Assembly: GCF_037023725.1 (NCBI RefSeq)
Contig: NZ_CP146077.1
Coordinates: 2,703,001 to 2,767,000, forward strand
Direction of reading: 5' to 3'
DNA from: Pseudomonas bubulae
GTDB lineage: Bacteria > Pseudomonadota > Gammaproteobacteria > Pseudomonadales > Pseudomonadaceae
DNA: 64,000 bases
The notes under the pieces were generated by a model that was not told the DNA's origin, searched no databases, and was given only the letters and a program-made list of their open reading frames with translations. Each line of letters opens with the position of its first letter. Position 1 is the stretch's first letter. Shown here piece after piece: positions 50,101 to 59,188 of the stretch. The position numbers and the translations under genes are program-made.

Positions 50101-51404
50101 CCCAGCGCACCCTTGGCGAGTGGCTCGCCTATCTTGAGCAGTTGCATCCATCGGCCATCGATATGGGGCTGGATCGCGCACGCGAGGTAACGAACCGCTT
50201 GGGGCTGCAAAAGCCTGCGCCTCGGGTGGTGACGGTGACGGGTACCAATGGCAAGGGCTCGACCTGTGCGTTTGTGGCTTCGTTGCTGCAGGCGCAAGGG
50301 CTCAAGGTGGGGGTTTACAGTTCGCCCCACCTGCTGCGCTATAACGAGCGCGTACAAATTGAGGGTGTTGAAGTCTCGGACGAGCTGCTTTGCGAGGCCT
50401 TTGCGGCCCTGGATGCAGGGCGCGGCGAGACATCCCTTACATATTTTGAAATGGGTACGCTGGCAGCCTTCTGGTTGTTCGAGCGTGCCCAGCTGGATGC
50501 CGTGGTGCTGGAAGTCGGCCTGGGCGGGCGCCTGGATGCGGTCAATCTGGTGGATGCCGACCTGGCGCTGGTGACCAGTATCGGTGTCGATCATATTGAG
50601 TATCTGGGCAACACCCGTGAATCCGTGGGCTTTGAAAAGGCCGGGATTTTCCGTGCCGGCAAGCCGGCCCTGTGTGGCGATCTGAACCCGCCGCATACAT
50701 TGCTCGACAAGGCTGCAGAGCTGGGTTGCCCGCTGTTTCTGCGCGGTCGTGACTTTGATCTGGTCAGTACCGATCAGGTCTGGCATTGGCGTGGTCAGGA
50801 TGCCCGGGGGCAATTGATCGAGCTGCGCGATATTCCGCTGCTGGATCTGCCGATGGAAAACGCGGCGCTGGCCGTGCAGGCCTATGCGTTGACCGATCTG
50901 CCCTGGCAGCCGGAGCGCATTGTCGCGGCTCTGGCAGGTACTCGCATCACGGGGCGCCTGGATCGTCGCCAGTTCAGTTGGAAGGGCAAGCCCTTGCATA
51001 TACTGCTGGATGTAGGGCACAACCCCCATGCCGCCGAGTATTTGGCGCGGCGCCTGGCGCAGCGGCCGGTGGCAGGCAAGCGCCTGGCGGTGTTCGGTTT
51101 GCTGGCCGACAAGGACCTGGATGGCGTAGTGTCACAACTGACGGGCTCGGTCGCGCATTGGGCTGTTGCGCCGCTGGATACCCCGCGCACGCGCCCGGGC
51201 GCTGAAGTCGAGGCCGCGCTGCAGGGTTTTGGGGCGGCTGTTTCGGCTTATGCCAGCGTGGAGCAAGCGCTTGAGGCGCAGTGCGAACGGGCCACGACTG
51301 ACGACGAAATCCTGTTGTTCGGATCATTTTATTGTGTTGCCGAAGCGCTCGAGTGGTTGGAGCGGCGTGCCACGCAGGAGGCTGCAAATGGCTTTGCTGG
51401 ATAA
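50097..51404 (+). CDS. folC: Dihydrofolate/folylpolyglutamate synthase FolC
   Basis: A 435-residue Mur-ligase-type enzyme that adds glutamate to dihydropteroate and folates. The ATP loop is [15 protein letters not shown] (about residues 45-59); the omega loop and metal region follow at [35 protein letters not shown] is the central motif; LDVGHNPHA is in the C-terminal domain. It overlaps accD by four bases and the SPOR gene by 17, so all three are probably translated together. Confidence 0.96.
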   Translation: MTQRTLGEWLAYLEQLHPSAIDMGLDRAREVTNRLGLQKPAPRVVTVTGTNGKGSTCAFVASLLQAQGLKVGVYSSPHLLRYNERVQIEGVEVSDELLCEAFAALDAGRGETSLTYFEMGTLAAFWLFERAQLDAVVLEVGLGGRLDAVNLVDADLALVTSIGVDHIEYLGNTRESVGFEKAGIFRAGKPALCGDLNPPHTLLDKAAELGCPLFLRGRDFDLVSTDQVWHWRGQDARGQLIELRDIPLLDLPMENAALAVQAYALTDLPWQPERIVAALAGTRITGRLDRRQFSWKGKPLHILLDVGHNPHAAEYLARRLAQRPVAGKRLAVFGLLADKDLDGVVSQLTGSVAHWAVAPLDTPRTRPGAEVEAALQGFGAAVSAYASVEQALEAQCERATTDDEILLFGSFYCVAEALEWLERRATQEAANGFAG

Positions 51405-52014
51405 GGCGTACAAACAAAGGATGGTGGGTGCCCTGGTGCTGGTGGCGCTGGCGGTTATTTTTCTGCCGATGCTGTTCTCCCGGCAGGACGAGCTGCGTCA
51501 GATTGAGGTGGATGCACCGAGCGCCCCTGAAATGCCGGTAATGCCGCAGGTCAAGGTCGAGCCGGTTGCCGTGCCTGAGCCTCAGGTGATCCCTGAGGAA
51601 CCGGCTCCGGTTGAGCAGCCGGTTGTCGAGCAGCAGGCACCAGCCCCGGTCGCACCGGTCGTGGCAAAGCCTGCAGTGGCTGCGCCCAAGCCTCCGGCTG
51701 TCACGCCGGCGCAAACCGTTGCCCAGGCACCGGCCAAGCTGGACACCACGCAAAAGCGTGTTGATCCCAATGGCTTGCCAATCAGCTGGTCGGTGCAACT
51801 GGTGAGCCTGTCCAATCGGGCCAGTGCTGATAACCTGCAAAAAACCCTTCGCAATCAAGGCTATAACGCTTATGTGCGATCTTCCGGCGGGATGAACCGG
51901 GTTTTTGTCGGCCCATTGCTGGAGCGTGCAGAGGCCGATCGCCTGCGCGATTTGCTTGGCAAGCAGCAAAACCTCAAGGGTTTTGTGGTGCGCTTCCAGC
52001 CTGAACGTGGCTGA
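51388..52014 (+). CDS. SPOR-domain inner-membrane protein (DedD-like)
   Basis: A 208-residue protein that likely binds denuded septal peptidoglycan at division. ATG at 51388 has AGGAGG seven bases upstream within folC. A short basic start ([11 protein letters not shown]) precedes one membrane helix (MVGALVLVALAVIFLPMLF), then a Pro/Val/Ala-rich spacer of about 80 residues, and a C-terminal SPOR domain (WSVQLVSLSNRASADNL, YNAYVRSSGGMNRVFVGPL). The same gene follows folC in P. aeruginosa (PA3110) and is dedD in E. coli, also next to folC and cvpA. Confidence 0.92.
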   Translation: MALLDKAYKQRMVGALVLVALAVIFLPMLFSRQDELRQIEVDAPSAPEMPVMPQVKVEPVAVPEPQVIPEEPAPVEQPVVEQQAPAPVAPVVAKPAVAAPKPPAVTPAQTVAQAPAKLDTTQKRVDPNGLPISWSVQLVSLSNRASADNLQKTLRNQGYNAYVRSSGGMNRVFVGPLLERAEADRLRDLLGKQQNLKGFVVRFQPERG

Positions 52015-52061
52015 CAGCGTAAAAAGGTTCAATCTGATTGCACAAGCACGGATAAATCGCC

Positions 52062-52098
52062 TTACCTGAGCGGCGGCGCTCTGCTAAAATGCGCCGCC
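52062..52098 (+). promoter_or_regulatory. Candidate cvpA-purF promoter with a dyad over the -10
   Basis: TTACCT (52062-52067), 17 bp, TAAAAT (52085-52090) is a likely sigma-70 promoter 31 bp before cvpA. GGCGGCGC (52072-52079) and GCGCCGCC (52091-52098) form a perfect 8-bp dyad around the -10, either an operator or the stem of a terminator for the upstream genes. Confidence 0.5.
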
Positions 52099-52120
52099 TC
52101 ATCTATCCGTAGGCTGAACT

Positions 52121-52678
52121 GTGCCATTTACCTGGGTTGACTGGGCGATCGTTGCAATCATCGCCATCTCCGCTTTGATCAGCTTGAAGCGCGGCTTCGT
52201 AAAAGAAGCATTGTCGCTGTGCACCTGGATCATTGCCGGGGTCGTTGCCTGGATGTTCGGCGGTTCGCTGTCGCAATACCTCTCCGGATACATCGAAACA
52301 CCTTCCGCCCGCGTTATCGCAGGGTGCACCATCATGTTTGTGGCCACCTTGCTGGTAGGCGCAATGATCAATTTTCTTATCGGCGAACTGATTCGCGTCA
52401 CCGGCCTGTCCGGGACCGATCGTTTTCTCGGCATGGCTTTCGGCGCTGCGCGTGGCGCATTGCTGGTGGTCACTGCGGTCGGGCTGTTGAGCCTGGGGCC
52501 GGTACAGCAGGACTCATGGTGGCAGGAGTCACGGCTCGTGCCACAATTTCTATTGGTTGCCGACTGGTCCAAAAACCTCATTCTGGGGTGGAGCAGTCAG
52601 TGGCTGGCCAGCGGAATCAGCGTACCCGCTGACATTCCGTTCAAGGAGCATCTCTTGCCGGCTACCCAGCCCAAGTGA
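52121..52678 (+). CDS. cvpA: CvpA-family membrane protein
   Basis: A 185-residue inner-membrane protein with four hydrophobic segments (for example AIVAIIAISALISL, IAGVVAWMFGGSL, IMFVATLLVGAMINFLIG and LLVVTAVGLLSL). The family signature LKRGFVKEALSL and RFLGMAFGAARG are present. The start is GTG at 52121. Known for colicin V production in E. coli and always near purF; it also supports envelope tolerance to bile in enterics. Its molecular role is unknown. It lies 41 bp before purF. Confidence 0.94.
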   Translation: MPFTWVDWAIVAIIAISALISLKRGFVKEALSLCTWIIAGVVAWMFGGSLSQYLSGYIETPSARVIAGCTIMFVATLLVGAMINFLIGELIRVTGLSGTDRFLGMAFGAARGALLVVTAVGLLSLGPVQQDSWWQESRLVPQFLLVADWSKNLILGWSSQWLASGISVPADIPFKEHLLPATQPK

Positions 52679-52719
52679 GTGGTGTTCAGTTCAGATCCAT
52701 TAAGTAGGGGTTGCGTCGC

Positions 52720-54225
52720 ATGTGTGGCATCGTCGGTATCGTCGGTAAGTCGAACGTCAATCAGGCGCTGTATGACGCGCTAACCGTCCTCCAGCACCGC
52801 GGCCAGGATGCTGCCGGTATTGTGACCAGCCATAATGGCCGGTTATTTCTGCGCAAGGACAACGGGCTGGTTCGTGACGTCTTTCATCAGCGTCATATGC
52901 AGCGCCTGGTCGGCAACGTGGGCATTGGCCACGTGCGCTATCCAACCGCTGGCAGCTCGACTTCAGCTGAAGCCCAGCCGTTTTATGTCAACTCGCCGTA
53001 TGGCATCACCCTGGCGCATAACGGCAACCTGACCAACGTTGAACAGCTGGCCAAGGAGATTTACGAATCTGATTTGCGTCACGTCAACACCAACTCCGAT
53101 TCGGAAGTGTTGCTTAACGTTTTCGCTCACGAACTGGCGCAGCGCGGCAAATTACAGCCGACTGAAGAAGACGTGTTTGCTGCCGTGACTGACGTGCACA
53201 ACCGTTGCCGTGGCGGTTACGCCGTGGTTGCGATGATCACCGGTTATGGCATCGTCGGTTTCCGCGACCCGAACGGCATTCGTCCGATTGTCTTCGGTCA
53301 GCGTCATACCGACGAAGGCGTCGAGTACATGATCGCCTCCGAGAGCGTTTCCCTGGATGTACTGGGCTTTACCCTGATCCGCGATCTGGCGCCGGGTGAA
53401 GCGGTTTACATCACTGAAGACGGCAAGCTGCACACCCGTCAGTGTGCGGTAAACCCGAAACTGACCCCGTGCATCTTCGAGCACGTGTATCTGGCGCGCC
53501 CGGACTCGATCATCGACGGTGTGTCGGTGTACAAGGCCCGTCTGCGCATGGGCGAGAAACTCGCCGAGAAGATCCTGCGTGAGCGTCCTGAGCACGATAT
53601 CGACGTGGTGATCCCGATTCCGGACACCAGCCGCTGCGCTGCACTGGAACTGGCCAACCACCTGGGCGTCAAGTTCCGCGAAGGCTTCGTGAAAAACCGT
53701 TACATCGGTCGTACCTTCATCATGCCGGGCCAGGCTGCACGTAAAAAATCCGTGCGCCAGAAGCTCAACGCCATCGAACTCGAGTTCCGCGGCAAGAACG
53801 TGATGCTGGTGGATGACTCGATCGTGCGCGGTACCACCTGCAAGCAGATCATTCAGATGGCCCGCGAAGCCGGCGCCAAGAACGTTTACTTCTGCTCGGC
53901 GGCCCCGGCGGTTCGTTACCCGAACGTGTATGGCATCGACATGCCAAGCGCTCACGAACTGATCGCCCATAACCGCAGCACCCAGGAAGTGGCTGAGCTG
54001 ATCGGCGCCGACTGGCTGATCTATCAGGATCTGCCTGACCTGATCGACGCTGTCGGTGGTGGCAAGATCAAGATCGATGCGTTCGATTGTGCAGTGTTTG
54101 ACGGCAAGTACGTCACCGGCGATATTGACGACAACTACCTGGAGCGAATCGAGCGTGCGCGCAACGATGCTTCCAAGGTGATTGCCCAGGGCGTCGGTGC
54201 GACGATAGGCTTGTACAACAACTAA
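52720..54225 (+). CDS. purF: Amidophosphoribosyltransferase PurF
   Basis: A 501-residue enzyme making phosphoribosylamine, the first step of purine synthesis. The start must be ATG 52720, because Met is removed to expose Cys1 of MCGIVGIVG, the glutaminase nucleophile; the longer frame from 52711 is thus rejected. The Ntn-hydrolase domain includes [10 protein letters not shown] and AHNGNLTN; the PRPP loop is [17 protein letters not shown] (about residues 363-379). No propeptide is present. A clear terminator follows. Confidence 0.97.
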   Translation: MCGIVGIVGKSNVNQALYDALTVLQHRGQDAAGIVTSHNGRLFLRKDNGLVRDVFHQRHMQRLVGNVGIGHVRYPTAGSSTSAEAQPFYVNSPYGITLAHNGNLTNVEQLAKEIYESDLRHVNTNSDSEVLLNVFAHELAQRGKLQPTEEDVFAAVTDVHNRCRGGYAVVAMITGYGIVGFRDPNGIRPIVFGQRHTDEGVEYMIASESVSLDVLGFTLIRDLAPGEAVYITEDGKLHTRQCAVNPKLTPCIFEHVYLARPDSIIDGVSVYKARLRMGEKLAEKILRERPEHDIDVVIPIPDTSRCAALELANHLGVKFREGFVKNRYIGRTFIMPGQAARKKSVRQKLNAIELEFRGKNVMLVDDSIVRGTTCKQIIQMAREAGAKNVYFCSAAPAVRYPNVYGIDMPSAHELIAHNRSTQEVAELIGADWLIYQDLPDLIDAVGGGKIKIDAFDCAVFDGKYVTGDIDDNYLERIERARNDASKVIAQGVGATIGLYNN

Positions 54226-54234
54226 GTGTTCACC

Positions 54235-54258
54235 AAACCGGCCCTGATGGGCCGGTTT
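54235..54258 (+). terminator. Rho-independent terminator after purF
   Basis: AAACCGGCCC (54235-54244) pairs with GGGCCGGTTT (54249-54258) around a TGAT loop; GCGTTT follows. It separates purF from metZ. Confidence 0.85.
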
Positions 54259-54297
54259 GCGTTTATCCAATACAAAGTAGAGCAAGGAGTGGGCAGC

Positions 54298-55509
54298 ATG
54301 AGTCAGGATTGGGATGCGGGTCGGCTGGACAGCGACCTTGAGGGCGTAGCGTTCGACACCCTGGCGGTGCGTGCTGGCCAGCACCGTACGCCGGAAGGTG
54401 AGCACGGTGATGCAATGTTCCTGACCTCCAGCTACGTGTTCCGCACAGCGGCAGACGCGGCAGCGCGGTTCTCGGGCGAGGTGGCAGGCAATGTTTATTC
54501 GCGTTACACCAACCCCACCGTTCGTGCTTTCGAAGAGCGCATCGCCGCCCTTGAAGGTGCCGAGCAGGCTGTAGCCACGGCGACGGGCATGGCAGCCATT
54601 CTGTCGGTGGTGATGAGCCTGTGCAGCGCCGGCGACCATATCCTGGTCTCGCGCAGTGTGTTCGGTTCGACCATCAGCCTGTTTGAGAAGTACTTCAAGC
54701 GCTTTGGCGTGCAGGTCGATTACGTGCCGTTGGCCGAACTGGCTGGCTGGGACGCGGCGATCAAGTCCAACACCAAGCTGCTGTTTGTCGAGTCGCCGTC
54801 CAACCCGCTGGCCGAGCTGGTCGATATCGCCGCGCTGGCTGAAATCGCCCACGCCAAGGGTGCCTTGCTGGTGGTCGACAACTGCTTTTGCACGCCAGCC
54901 TTGCAGCAGCCGCTGAAGCTGGGTGCAGACATCGTGGTGCATTCGGCAACCAAGTTCATCGATGGCCAGGGTCGTTGCATGGGTGGGGTAGTGGCCGGTC
55001 GTGGCGAGCTGATGAAAGAAATCGTCGGTTTCCTGCGTACCGCCGGGCCGACTCTGAGCCCGTTCAATGCGTGGATCTTCCTCAAGGGTCTGGAGACCCT
55101 CAACCTGCGCATGCGCGCTCACTGCGCCAGTGCCCAGGCCCTGGCCGAGTGGCTGGAGCAGCAGGATGGCGTAGAGAAGGTTCACTACGCCGGTCTCAAG
55201 AGCCATCCACAGTACGAATTGGCCCAGCGCCAGCAGCGCGGCTTTGGTGCCGTGGTCAGTTTTGAGGTCAAGGGCGGCAAAGAAGGCGCGTGGCGCTTTA
55301 TCGACGCGACACGTCTGATCTCGATCACTGCCAACCTGGGTGACAGCAAAACCACGATTACTCATCCGGCGACCACTTCCCATGGTCGCCTGGCACCGCA
55401 AGAGCGTGAAGCGGCCGGTATTCGTGACAGCCTGATCCGCATCGCCGTAGGCCTGGAAGATGTCACTGACCTGCAAGCCGACCTCGCACGAGGCCTGGCC
55501 GCGCTGTGA
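54298..55509 (+). CDS. metZ: O-succinylhomoserine sulfhydrylase MetZ
   Basis: A 403-residue PLP enzyme making homocysteine directly from O-succinylhomoserine and sulphide, the Pseudomonas route to methionine. ATG at 54298 has AAGGAG nine bases upstream. PLP lysine is K219 in [14 protein letters not shown]; phosphate contacts include YSRYTNPTV; other Cys/Met-enzyme motifs are [14 protein letters not shown] and [16 protein letters not shown]. Length and neighbourhood match P. aeruginosa metZ. Its stop overlaps the start of the next gene. Confidence 0.96.
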   Translation: MSQDWDAGRLDSDLEGVAFDTLAVRAGQHRTPEGEHGDAMFLTSSYVFRTAADAAARFSGEVAGNVYSRYTNPTVRAFEERIAALEGAEQAVATATGMAAILSVVMSLCSAGDHILVSRSVFGSTISLFEKYFKRFGVQVDYVPLAELAGWDAAIKSNTKLLFVESPSNPLAELVDIAALAEIAHAKGALLVVDNCFCTPALQQPLKLGADIVVHSATKFIDGQGRCMGGVVAGRGELMKEIVGFLRTAGPTLSPFNAWIFLKGLETLNLRMRAHCASAQALAEWLEQQDGVEKVHYAGLKSHPQYELAQRQQRGFGAVVSFEVKGGKEGAWRFIDATRLISITANLGDSKTTITHPATTSHGRLAPQEREAAGIRDSLIRIAVGLEDVTDLQADLARGLAAL

Positions 55510-56285
55510 CCGACTGGATGCTCGAGGCGCCGGTAAGCGGCAATGGCCGTGTAGCACTGGTCACCGGTGCTGCGCGGGGCATTGGCCTGGGCATTGCAGC
55601 CTGGCTGGTCAGTGAAGGCTGGCAAGTGGTGCTCAGCGACATTGACCGCGCCCGGGGCACAAAAGTGGCCAAGGCGCTGGGCGACAGTGCCTGGTTTGTG
55701 CGCATGGATGTGTCGGTTGAAGACGATGTCATCCAGTGTGTCGCGCAAGTGCTGGGGCAGTTCGGACGGCTGGACGGGCTGGTGTGCAACGCCGCGATTG
55801 CGGACCCGCACAACACGCCCCTGGAAAGCCTCGATCTGGAGCAGTGGAACCGCGTGCTGGCGGTCAATCTCACCGGGCCGATGTTGCTGGCCAAGCATTG
55901 TGCGCCGTATCTGCGTGCCCATTGCGGGGCGATCGTCAACCTGGCTTCCACCCGTGCCCGCCAGTCGGAGCCTGATACCGAGGCTTACGTGGCAAGCAAG
56001 GGCGGGTTGCTGGCATTGACCCATGCGCTGGCCATCAGCCTTGGCCCGCAAATCAGGGTCAATGCTGTAAGCCCGGGCTGGATCGACGCCCGTGATCCAT
56101 CTGTAAGGCGTGCAGCGCCGTTGACGGACGCCGATCACGCTCAGCACCCTGCTGGCAGGGCAGGGGTTGTGGAGGACGTTGCCGCGATGGTTGCCTGGTT
56201 GTTGTCGCGCAACTCCGGTTTTGTCACGGGTCAGGAGTTTGTGGTGGATGGCGGCATGAGCAAGAAGATGATCTATGGCGATTAA
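55506..56285 (+). CDS. SDR family oxidoreductase
   Basis: A short-chain dehydrogenase of up to 259 residues: [36 protein letters not shown] with the Ser, and [11 protein letters not shown] with Tyr and Lys, ending [10 protein letters not shown]. The GTG at 55506 overlaps the metZ stop; the ATG at 55518 is a possible alternative start. Substrate unknown. The gene keeps this position after metZ in P. aeruginosa (PA3106), hinting at a link with methionine or sulphur metabolism, though none is known. Confidence 0.85.
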   Translation: MTDWMLEAPVSGNGRVALVTGAARGIGLGIAAWLVSEGWQVVLSDIDRARGTKVAKALGDSAWFVRMDVSVEDDVIQCVAQVLGQFGRLDGLVCNAAIADPHNTPLESLDLEQWNRVLAVNLTGPMLLAKHCAPYLRAHCGAIVNLASTRARQSEPDTEAYVASKGGLLALTHALAISLGPQIRVNAVSPGWIDARDPSVRRAAPLTDADHAQHPAGRAGVVEDVAAMVAWLLSRNSGFVTGQEFVVDGGMSKKMIYGD

Positions 56286-56332
56286 GGCCATGCCACTATT
56301 TTTGCTTGTTTTGAAAAAAACCAATCTTGTCC

Positions 56333-56361
56333 TTGACTTAGCTTCGATAGGTGCGTAAATT
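56333..56361 (+). promoter_or_regulatory. tRNA cluster promoter
   Basis: TTGACT (56333-56338), 17 bp, TAAATT (56356-56361), followed by a GC-rich discriminator (tcgcggcc) as usual for stringently controlled tRNA promoters. Confidence 0.7.
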
Positions 56362-56382
56362 TCGCGGCCTCAACGAAGCAAA

Positions 56383-56458
56383 GGGTGATTAGCTCAGCTG
56401 GGAGAGCATCTGCCTTACAAGCAGAGGGTCGGCGGTTCGATCCCGTCATCACCCACCA
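56383..56458 (+). tRNA. tRNA-Val (anticodon TAC)
   Basis: 76 bases. Acceptor arm GGGTGAT pairs with ATCACCC (56448-56454); the anticodon loop reads cTTACAAg with TAC; T-arm GGCGGTTCGATCCCGTC; the CCA end is encoded. First gene of a three-tRNA transcript. Confidence 0.96.
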
Positions 56459-56513
56459 CTTCTTGAGATTCTCGCAAGAGAAAGGTCGTTCCGAAAGGAG
56501 CTGCCACCGACGC

Positions 56514-56590
56514 GCAGCGGTAGTTCAGTCGGTTAGAATACCGGCCTGTCACGCCGGGGGTCGCGGGTTCGAGTCCCGTCCGCTGCGCCA
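56514..56590 (+). tRNA. tRNA-Asp (anticodon GTC), first copy
   Basis: 77 bases. Acceptor GCAGCGG pairs with CCGCTGC; anticodon loop CTGTCAC gives GTC; T-arm CGGGTTCGAGTCCCG; CCA encoded. Identical to the copy at 56693. Confidence 0.97.
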
Positions 56591-56692
56591 TATTTGTACA
56601 AATCAGGTTCGCCTGGTTTGCGATTGAAAAGCACCGAAGCTCTTCAGTCACAGGTTTTAAAAGTTTCAAACGGACGCAAGTCCGAGCGATAC

Positions 56693-56769
56693 GCAGCGGT
56701 AGTTCAGTCGGTTAGAATACCGGCCTGTCACGCCGGGGGTCGCGGGTTCGAGTCCCGTCCGCTGCGCCA
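56693..56769 (+). tRNA. tRNA-Asp (anticodon GTC), second copy
   Basis: 77 bases, identical in sequence to the copy at 56514-56590. The 102-bp spacer has a small hairpin GGACGCAAGTCC (56672-56683). Confidence 0.97.
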
Positions 56770-56805
56770 TATTTGCTTCAGGGCCCTTGAACTCCCTGAA
56801 GCTAC

Positions 56806-56835
56806 AAAAAAAGCGACCCCAGGGTCGCTTTTTTT
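56806..56835 (+). terminator. Terminator of the tRNA cluster
   Basis: An A-run and AGCGACCC (56812-56819) face GGGTCGCT (56822-56829) followed by a T7 run, an efficient two-way Rho-independent terminator. Confidence 0.92.
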
Positions 56836-56861
56836 GTGCCCGGGATTTTGTACGGACCCAG

Positions 56862-56957
56862 CCACTGTGGGAGCGAGCCTGCTCGCGAAGATGCCGGACT
56901 TGCCGGATAACCGCGAAGCTCTTGGCGCCTTCGCGAGCAGGCTCGCTCCCACAGTGG
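56862..56957. repeat. Long REP pair with 29-bp perfect arms
   Basis: Bases 56862-56890 and 56929-56957 are exact reverse complements (29 bp), with a 38-base centre. It is the gggagcgagc form of the Pseudomonas REP/BIME family and fills most of the 297-bp gap before the lipoprotein gene. Confidence 0.92.
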
Positions 56958-57066
56958 GGTCGAATGCGGTTTCAGGCCGCGATCCACGATCAGACGCGAC
57001 AAACTGCCCGCGATTATCACCACTTGATGCACAATACGCCCCGTACCGTTCTCTTCAGGATTTTCA

Positions 57067-57906
57067 ATGCTTATGTCATTCCCCGTGCGTGCCGTGGTAG
57101 TCGCTCTCGTGCTGACTGGCCTGGCAGGTTGCTCGTCGAAGAAAACTGCCATCTATGAACATGAAAACTTCGATGACTCCGGTACGTTCTCGCGCAATTA
57201 CCCGGTGACCGACAAGACAGCCTGCGAATCAGCGCGGCGCGCCTTGCTTAGCCAGGGCTATATCATCACCAGCAATGACCCGAAAATGATCAGCGGCCAC
57301 AAGAGCTTCCAGCAAACCGGCGAAAGCCATCTGGAGATCAGCTTCAACATTGTGTGTGCCGACGATGGCGGTTCTGAGCATCACGCCACCATGTTTGCCA
57401 ATGCGCTGCAGGACCGTTACGCCCTGAAGAAAGTCAACAACTCTGCCAGTCTGGGTGTCGGTGTGCTGGGTTCGGTGTCGATGCCGATTGGTTCAACCGA
57501 TGATTCGATGGTCAAAGTCGCCAGCGAGACGGTGTCTTCGGCGCAGTTCTATGACCGTTTTTTTGGCCTGGTCGAAGTGTTCCTGCCCAAGCCCAAGGAA
57601 GTCGTGAAAGCGGTAAAGGCGCCGCAAAAAGCCAAGCCTGATCTGGGCGTGCCTGAGCCTGCGCCAGTGCCGACTGAAGTGATTGTGCCTGCACCCCAGC
57701 CGGTTATTGTGCCCGAGCCAGTTGTGGCGCCTGCCAGCGAGCCTGTGCTGCTGCCCCCGGCCGCAGCCGAACCTGTTCTACCTGTGCTGGAGGCCCCGGT
57801 AACGGTACCTGCAGTTGTGGCGCCAGTCACGCCTGTGGTCGAGCCTGTGACCGAACCTGCCATCACCCCCGTACCTGCCGCCGTAGAGCCTTCCCCCGTT
57901 CAATAA
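57067..57906 (+). CDS. DUF2242 lipoprotein with Pro/Val-rich tail
   Basis: A 279-residue lipoprotein. AGGA lies six bases before the ATG. The signal peptide ends in a lipobox, TGLAGC, with Cys22; Ser-Ser follows, so it should be sorted to the outer membrane. Residues about 30-180 are the DUF2242 domain (ESARRALLSQGYII, ISFNIVCADDG). The last 90 residues are a low-complexity Pro/Val/Ala/Glu tail (for example PAPVPTEVIVPAPQPVIVP), probably an extended periplasmic spacer. Function unknown. A hairpin follows. Confidence 0.88.
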   Translation: MLMSFPVRAVVVALVLTGLAGCSSKKTAIYEHENFDDSGTFSRNYPVTDKTACESARRALLSQGYIITSNDPKMISGHKSFQQTGESHLEISFNIVCADDGGSEHHATMFANALQDRYALKKVNNSASLGVGVLGSVSMPIGSTDDSMVKVASETVSSAQFYDRFFGLVEVFLPKPKEVVKAVKAPQKAKPDLGVPEPAPVPTEVIVPAPQPVIVPEPVVAPASEPVLLPPAAAEPVLPVLEAPVTVPAVVAPVTPVVEPVTEPAITPVPAAVEPSPVQ

Positions 57907-57956
57907 CTGTGCAGTAAATCTCAAAAGCTCTGCTACGTTTAACGATGAGTATTGAC

Positions 57957-57996
57957 AGTGCCCGCGAAGGTGTCATTTTTCCTTCATGCGGGCACT
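57957..57996 (+). terminator. Hairpin after the DUF2242 gene
   Basis: AGTGCCCGC-GAAGG pairs with CCTTC-(AT)-GCGGGCACT, 14 bp with a two-base bulge, then TTAT. Likely terminator; the small ORF begins 47 bp later. Confidence 0.65.
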
Positions 57997-58043
57997 TTAT
58001 GCTCAGGCATGACTTAAACAAACAGACTGAAAAAGGATGCTGT

Positions 58044-58130
58044 ATGGACGACTATCAGGAAGAGCTGCTTGAATACCAGGCCTTTGAACTGGACCCACTG
58101 GAACCTGCCGACGATGCGACTGAGCTTTGA
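58044..58130 (+). CDS. Small acidic protein, 28 residues
   Basis: MDDYQEELLEYQAFELDPL followed by nine more residues, 28 in all, highly acidic (about ten Asp/Glu and no Lys or Arg) and without a membrane segment. An ideal AAAAGG lies at 58031-58036, seven bases before the ATG, which is much better than the upstream in-frame ATG at 57945 inside the terminator region. I do not recognise the family. Its stop is only 13 bp from the end of the convergent AraC gene. A short negatively charged peptide like this could bind a basic partner or act as a regulator; that is only a guess. Confidence 0.6.
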   Translation: MDDYQEELLEYQAFELDPLEPADDATEL

Positions 58131-58143
58131 GCCCGGTGCAGCA

Positions 58144-59187
58144 TCAGGCAGTCTGGCGCTGACGCCGTCGGTATTCTCCCGGCGTCTGCGCATTCCAGCG
58201 CTTGAAGGCCCGCTGAAACGCCTCGGCTGAGGCAAACCCCAACAAATAAGCGATTTCGCCGAAGGCCAGCTCCGTATCACGGATATAGGTCATGGCGAGG
58301 TCGCGGCGTGTGTCGTTGAGAATGGCGCGAAATTGCGTGCCTTCTTCGGCCAGCTTGCGGCGCAAGGTCCAGGTCGGCAGCTTGAGGCGTGCCGCCACTT
58401 CTTCAAGGTCGGGTTCGCGGCCGCCATTGAGCAAAGGCCCCAGCAGTTGCGTAATGCGCTCGCGCAGGCTGCGGGTGCGGGTCATTTGCTCCAGTTCGCG
58501 CTCACACAGTTGCAGCAGGTAGGCCCAGGTGCTGGGGCAGTGCTGCGGGTTGCGCAGGTCGAGGGTGGCGTGATTGAGGCGCAGCTGGTTGGTTTCTGCA
58601 CGAAACTGCAGGGTCGAGCTGCCCAGCCCGTTGTAGCATTGGGCGTAATCCGGTTCGCTGAATTCGATATCGATCTGCTCGCAGCTCAAGGGCCGGGCTG
58701 CAACCGCGGACAGGTGCTGCAACCAGCCGGCAATGATCGAGTCCACCACAAAGCGGTTATAGGCGTTGTACGGGCTGATGGAGTAAAACCGCAGCCAGGC
58801 ACCCTGGGCGTCTTCGTGCAGGCTTGACTGCCCGCGGTAGTTGGAGCCGTACAAGGGTTCGAAACGTATCAGGGTGCGGGCCGCTTCGCGCACTGTGGGT
58901 GCCTGGGCTGCAGTGACGCCGGCCAGGCCCACCTGGCCCAGACGGCTGAGTTGGCCCATACGCAGGCCCAGTGCCGGCTCGCCGGTCAGCATAATTGCGG
59001 CGTGGCCCAGGCGCATATAGCGCGGGATCGACAGGCGTGCCAGAGGCTGGGCCAGACGGGCTGGGTCAAGGCCGAACTGGTCGAGCAGGGGGGCCGGGTC
59101 GTGGCCGCAACTGCGCACGGCGTCGGCCAGGGACTGAACGAACCCGACCGATAGATCGCCCAGACGCATCGGCAGCGGTTTCATCAT
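58144..59187 (-). CDS. AraC-family regulator with arabinose-binding-like N-terminal domain
   Basis: A 347-residue regulator. The N-terminal about 200 residues are the Arabinose_bd type domain found in OruR/ArgR-like AraC members (ALGLRMGQLSRLGQVGLAG, FYSISPYNAYNRFVVD). The C-terminal DNA-binding domain has two helix-turn-helices; the second contains AFGEIAYLLGFASAEAFQRAFKRW and TPGEYRR. It lies directly downstream of the nitrilase-like gene on the same strand (1-bp gap), so the two are probably co-transcribed and linked in function. Confidence 0.9.
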   Translation of the reverse strand: MMKPLPMRLGDLSVGFVQSLADAVRSCGHDPAPLLDQFGLDPARLAQPLARLSIPRYMRLGHAAIMLTGEPALGLRMGQLSRLGQVGLAGVTAAQAPTVREAARTLIRFEPLYGSNYRGQSSLHEDAQGAWLRFYSISPYNAYNRFVVDSIIAGWLQHLSAVAARPLSCEQIDIEFSEPDYAQCYNGLGSSTLQFRAETNQLRLNHATLDLRNPQHCPSTWAYLLQLCERELEQMTRTRSLRERITQLLGPLLNGGREPDLEEVAARLKLPTWTLRRKLAEEGTQFRAILNDTRRDLAMTYIRDTELAFGEIAYLLGFASAEAFQRAFKRWNAQTPGEYRRRQRQTA

Positions 59188-59188
59188 T

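Noticed and set aside
52711..52719. Longer purF start at TTG
   Set aside because: PurF needs the Cys right after the initiator Met, which only the ATG at 52720 gives.
53152..55557. 801-codon open frame on the minus strand
   Set aside because: It is antisense to purF and metZ, both certain genes, and has no recognisable domain.
57945..58130. 61-residue version of the small acidic ORF
   Set aside because: Its start lies inside the transcription terminator hairpin region and lacks a ribosome-binding site; the inner ATG at 58044 has a near-perfect one.
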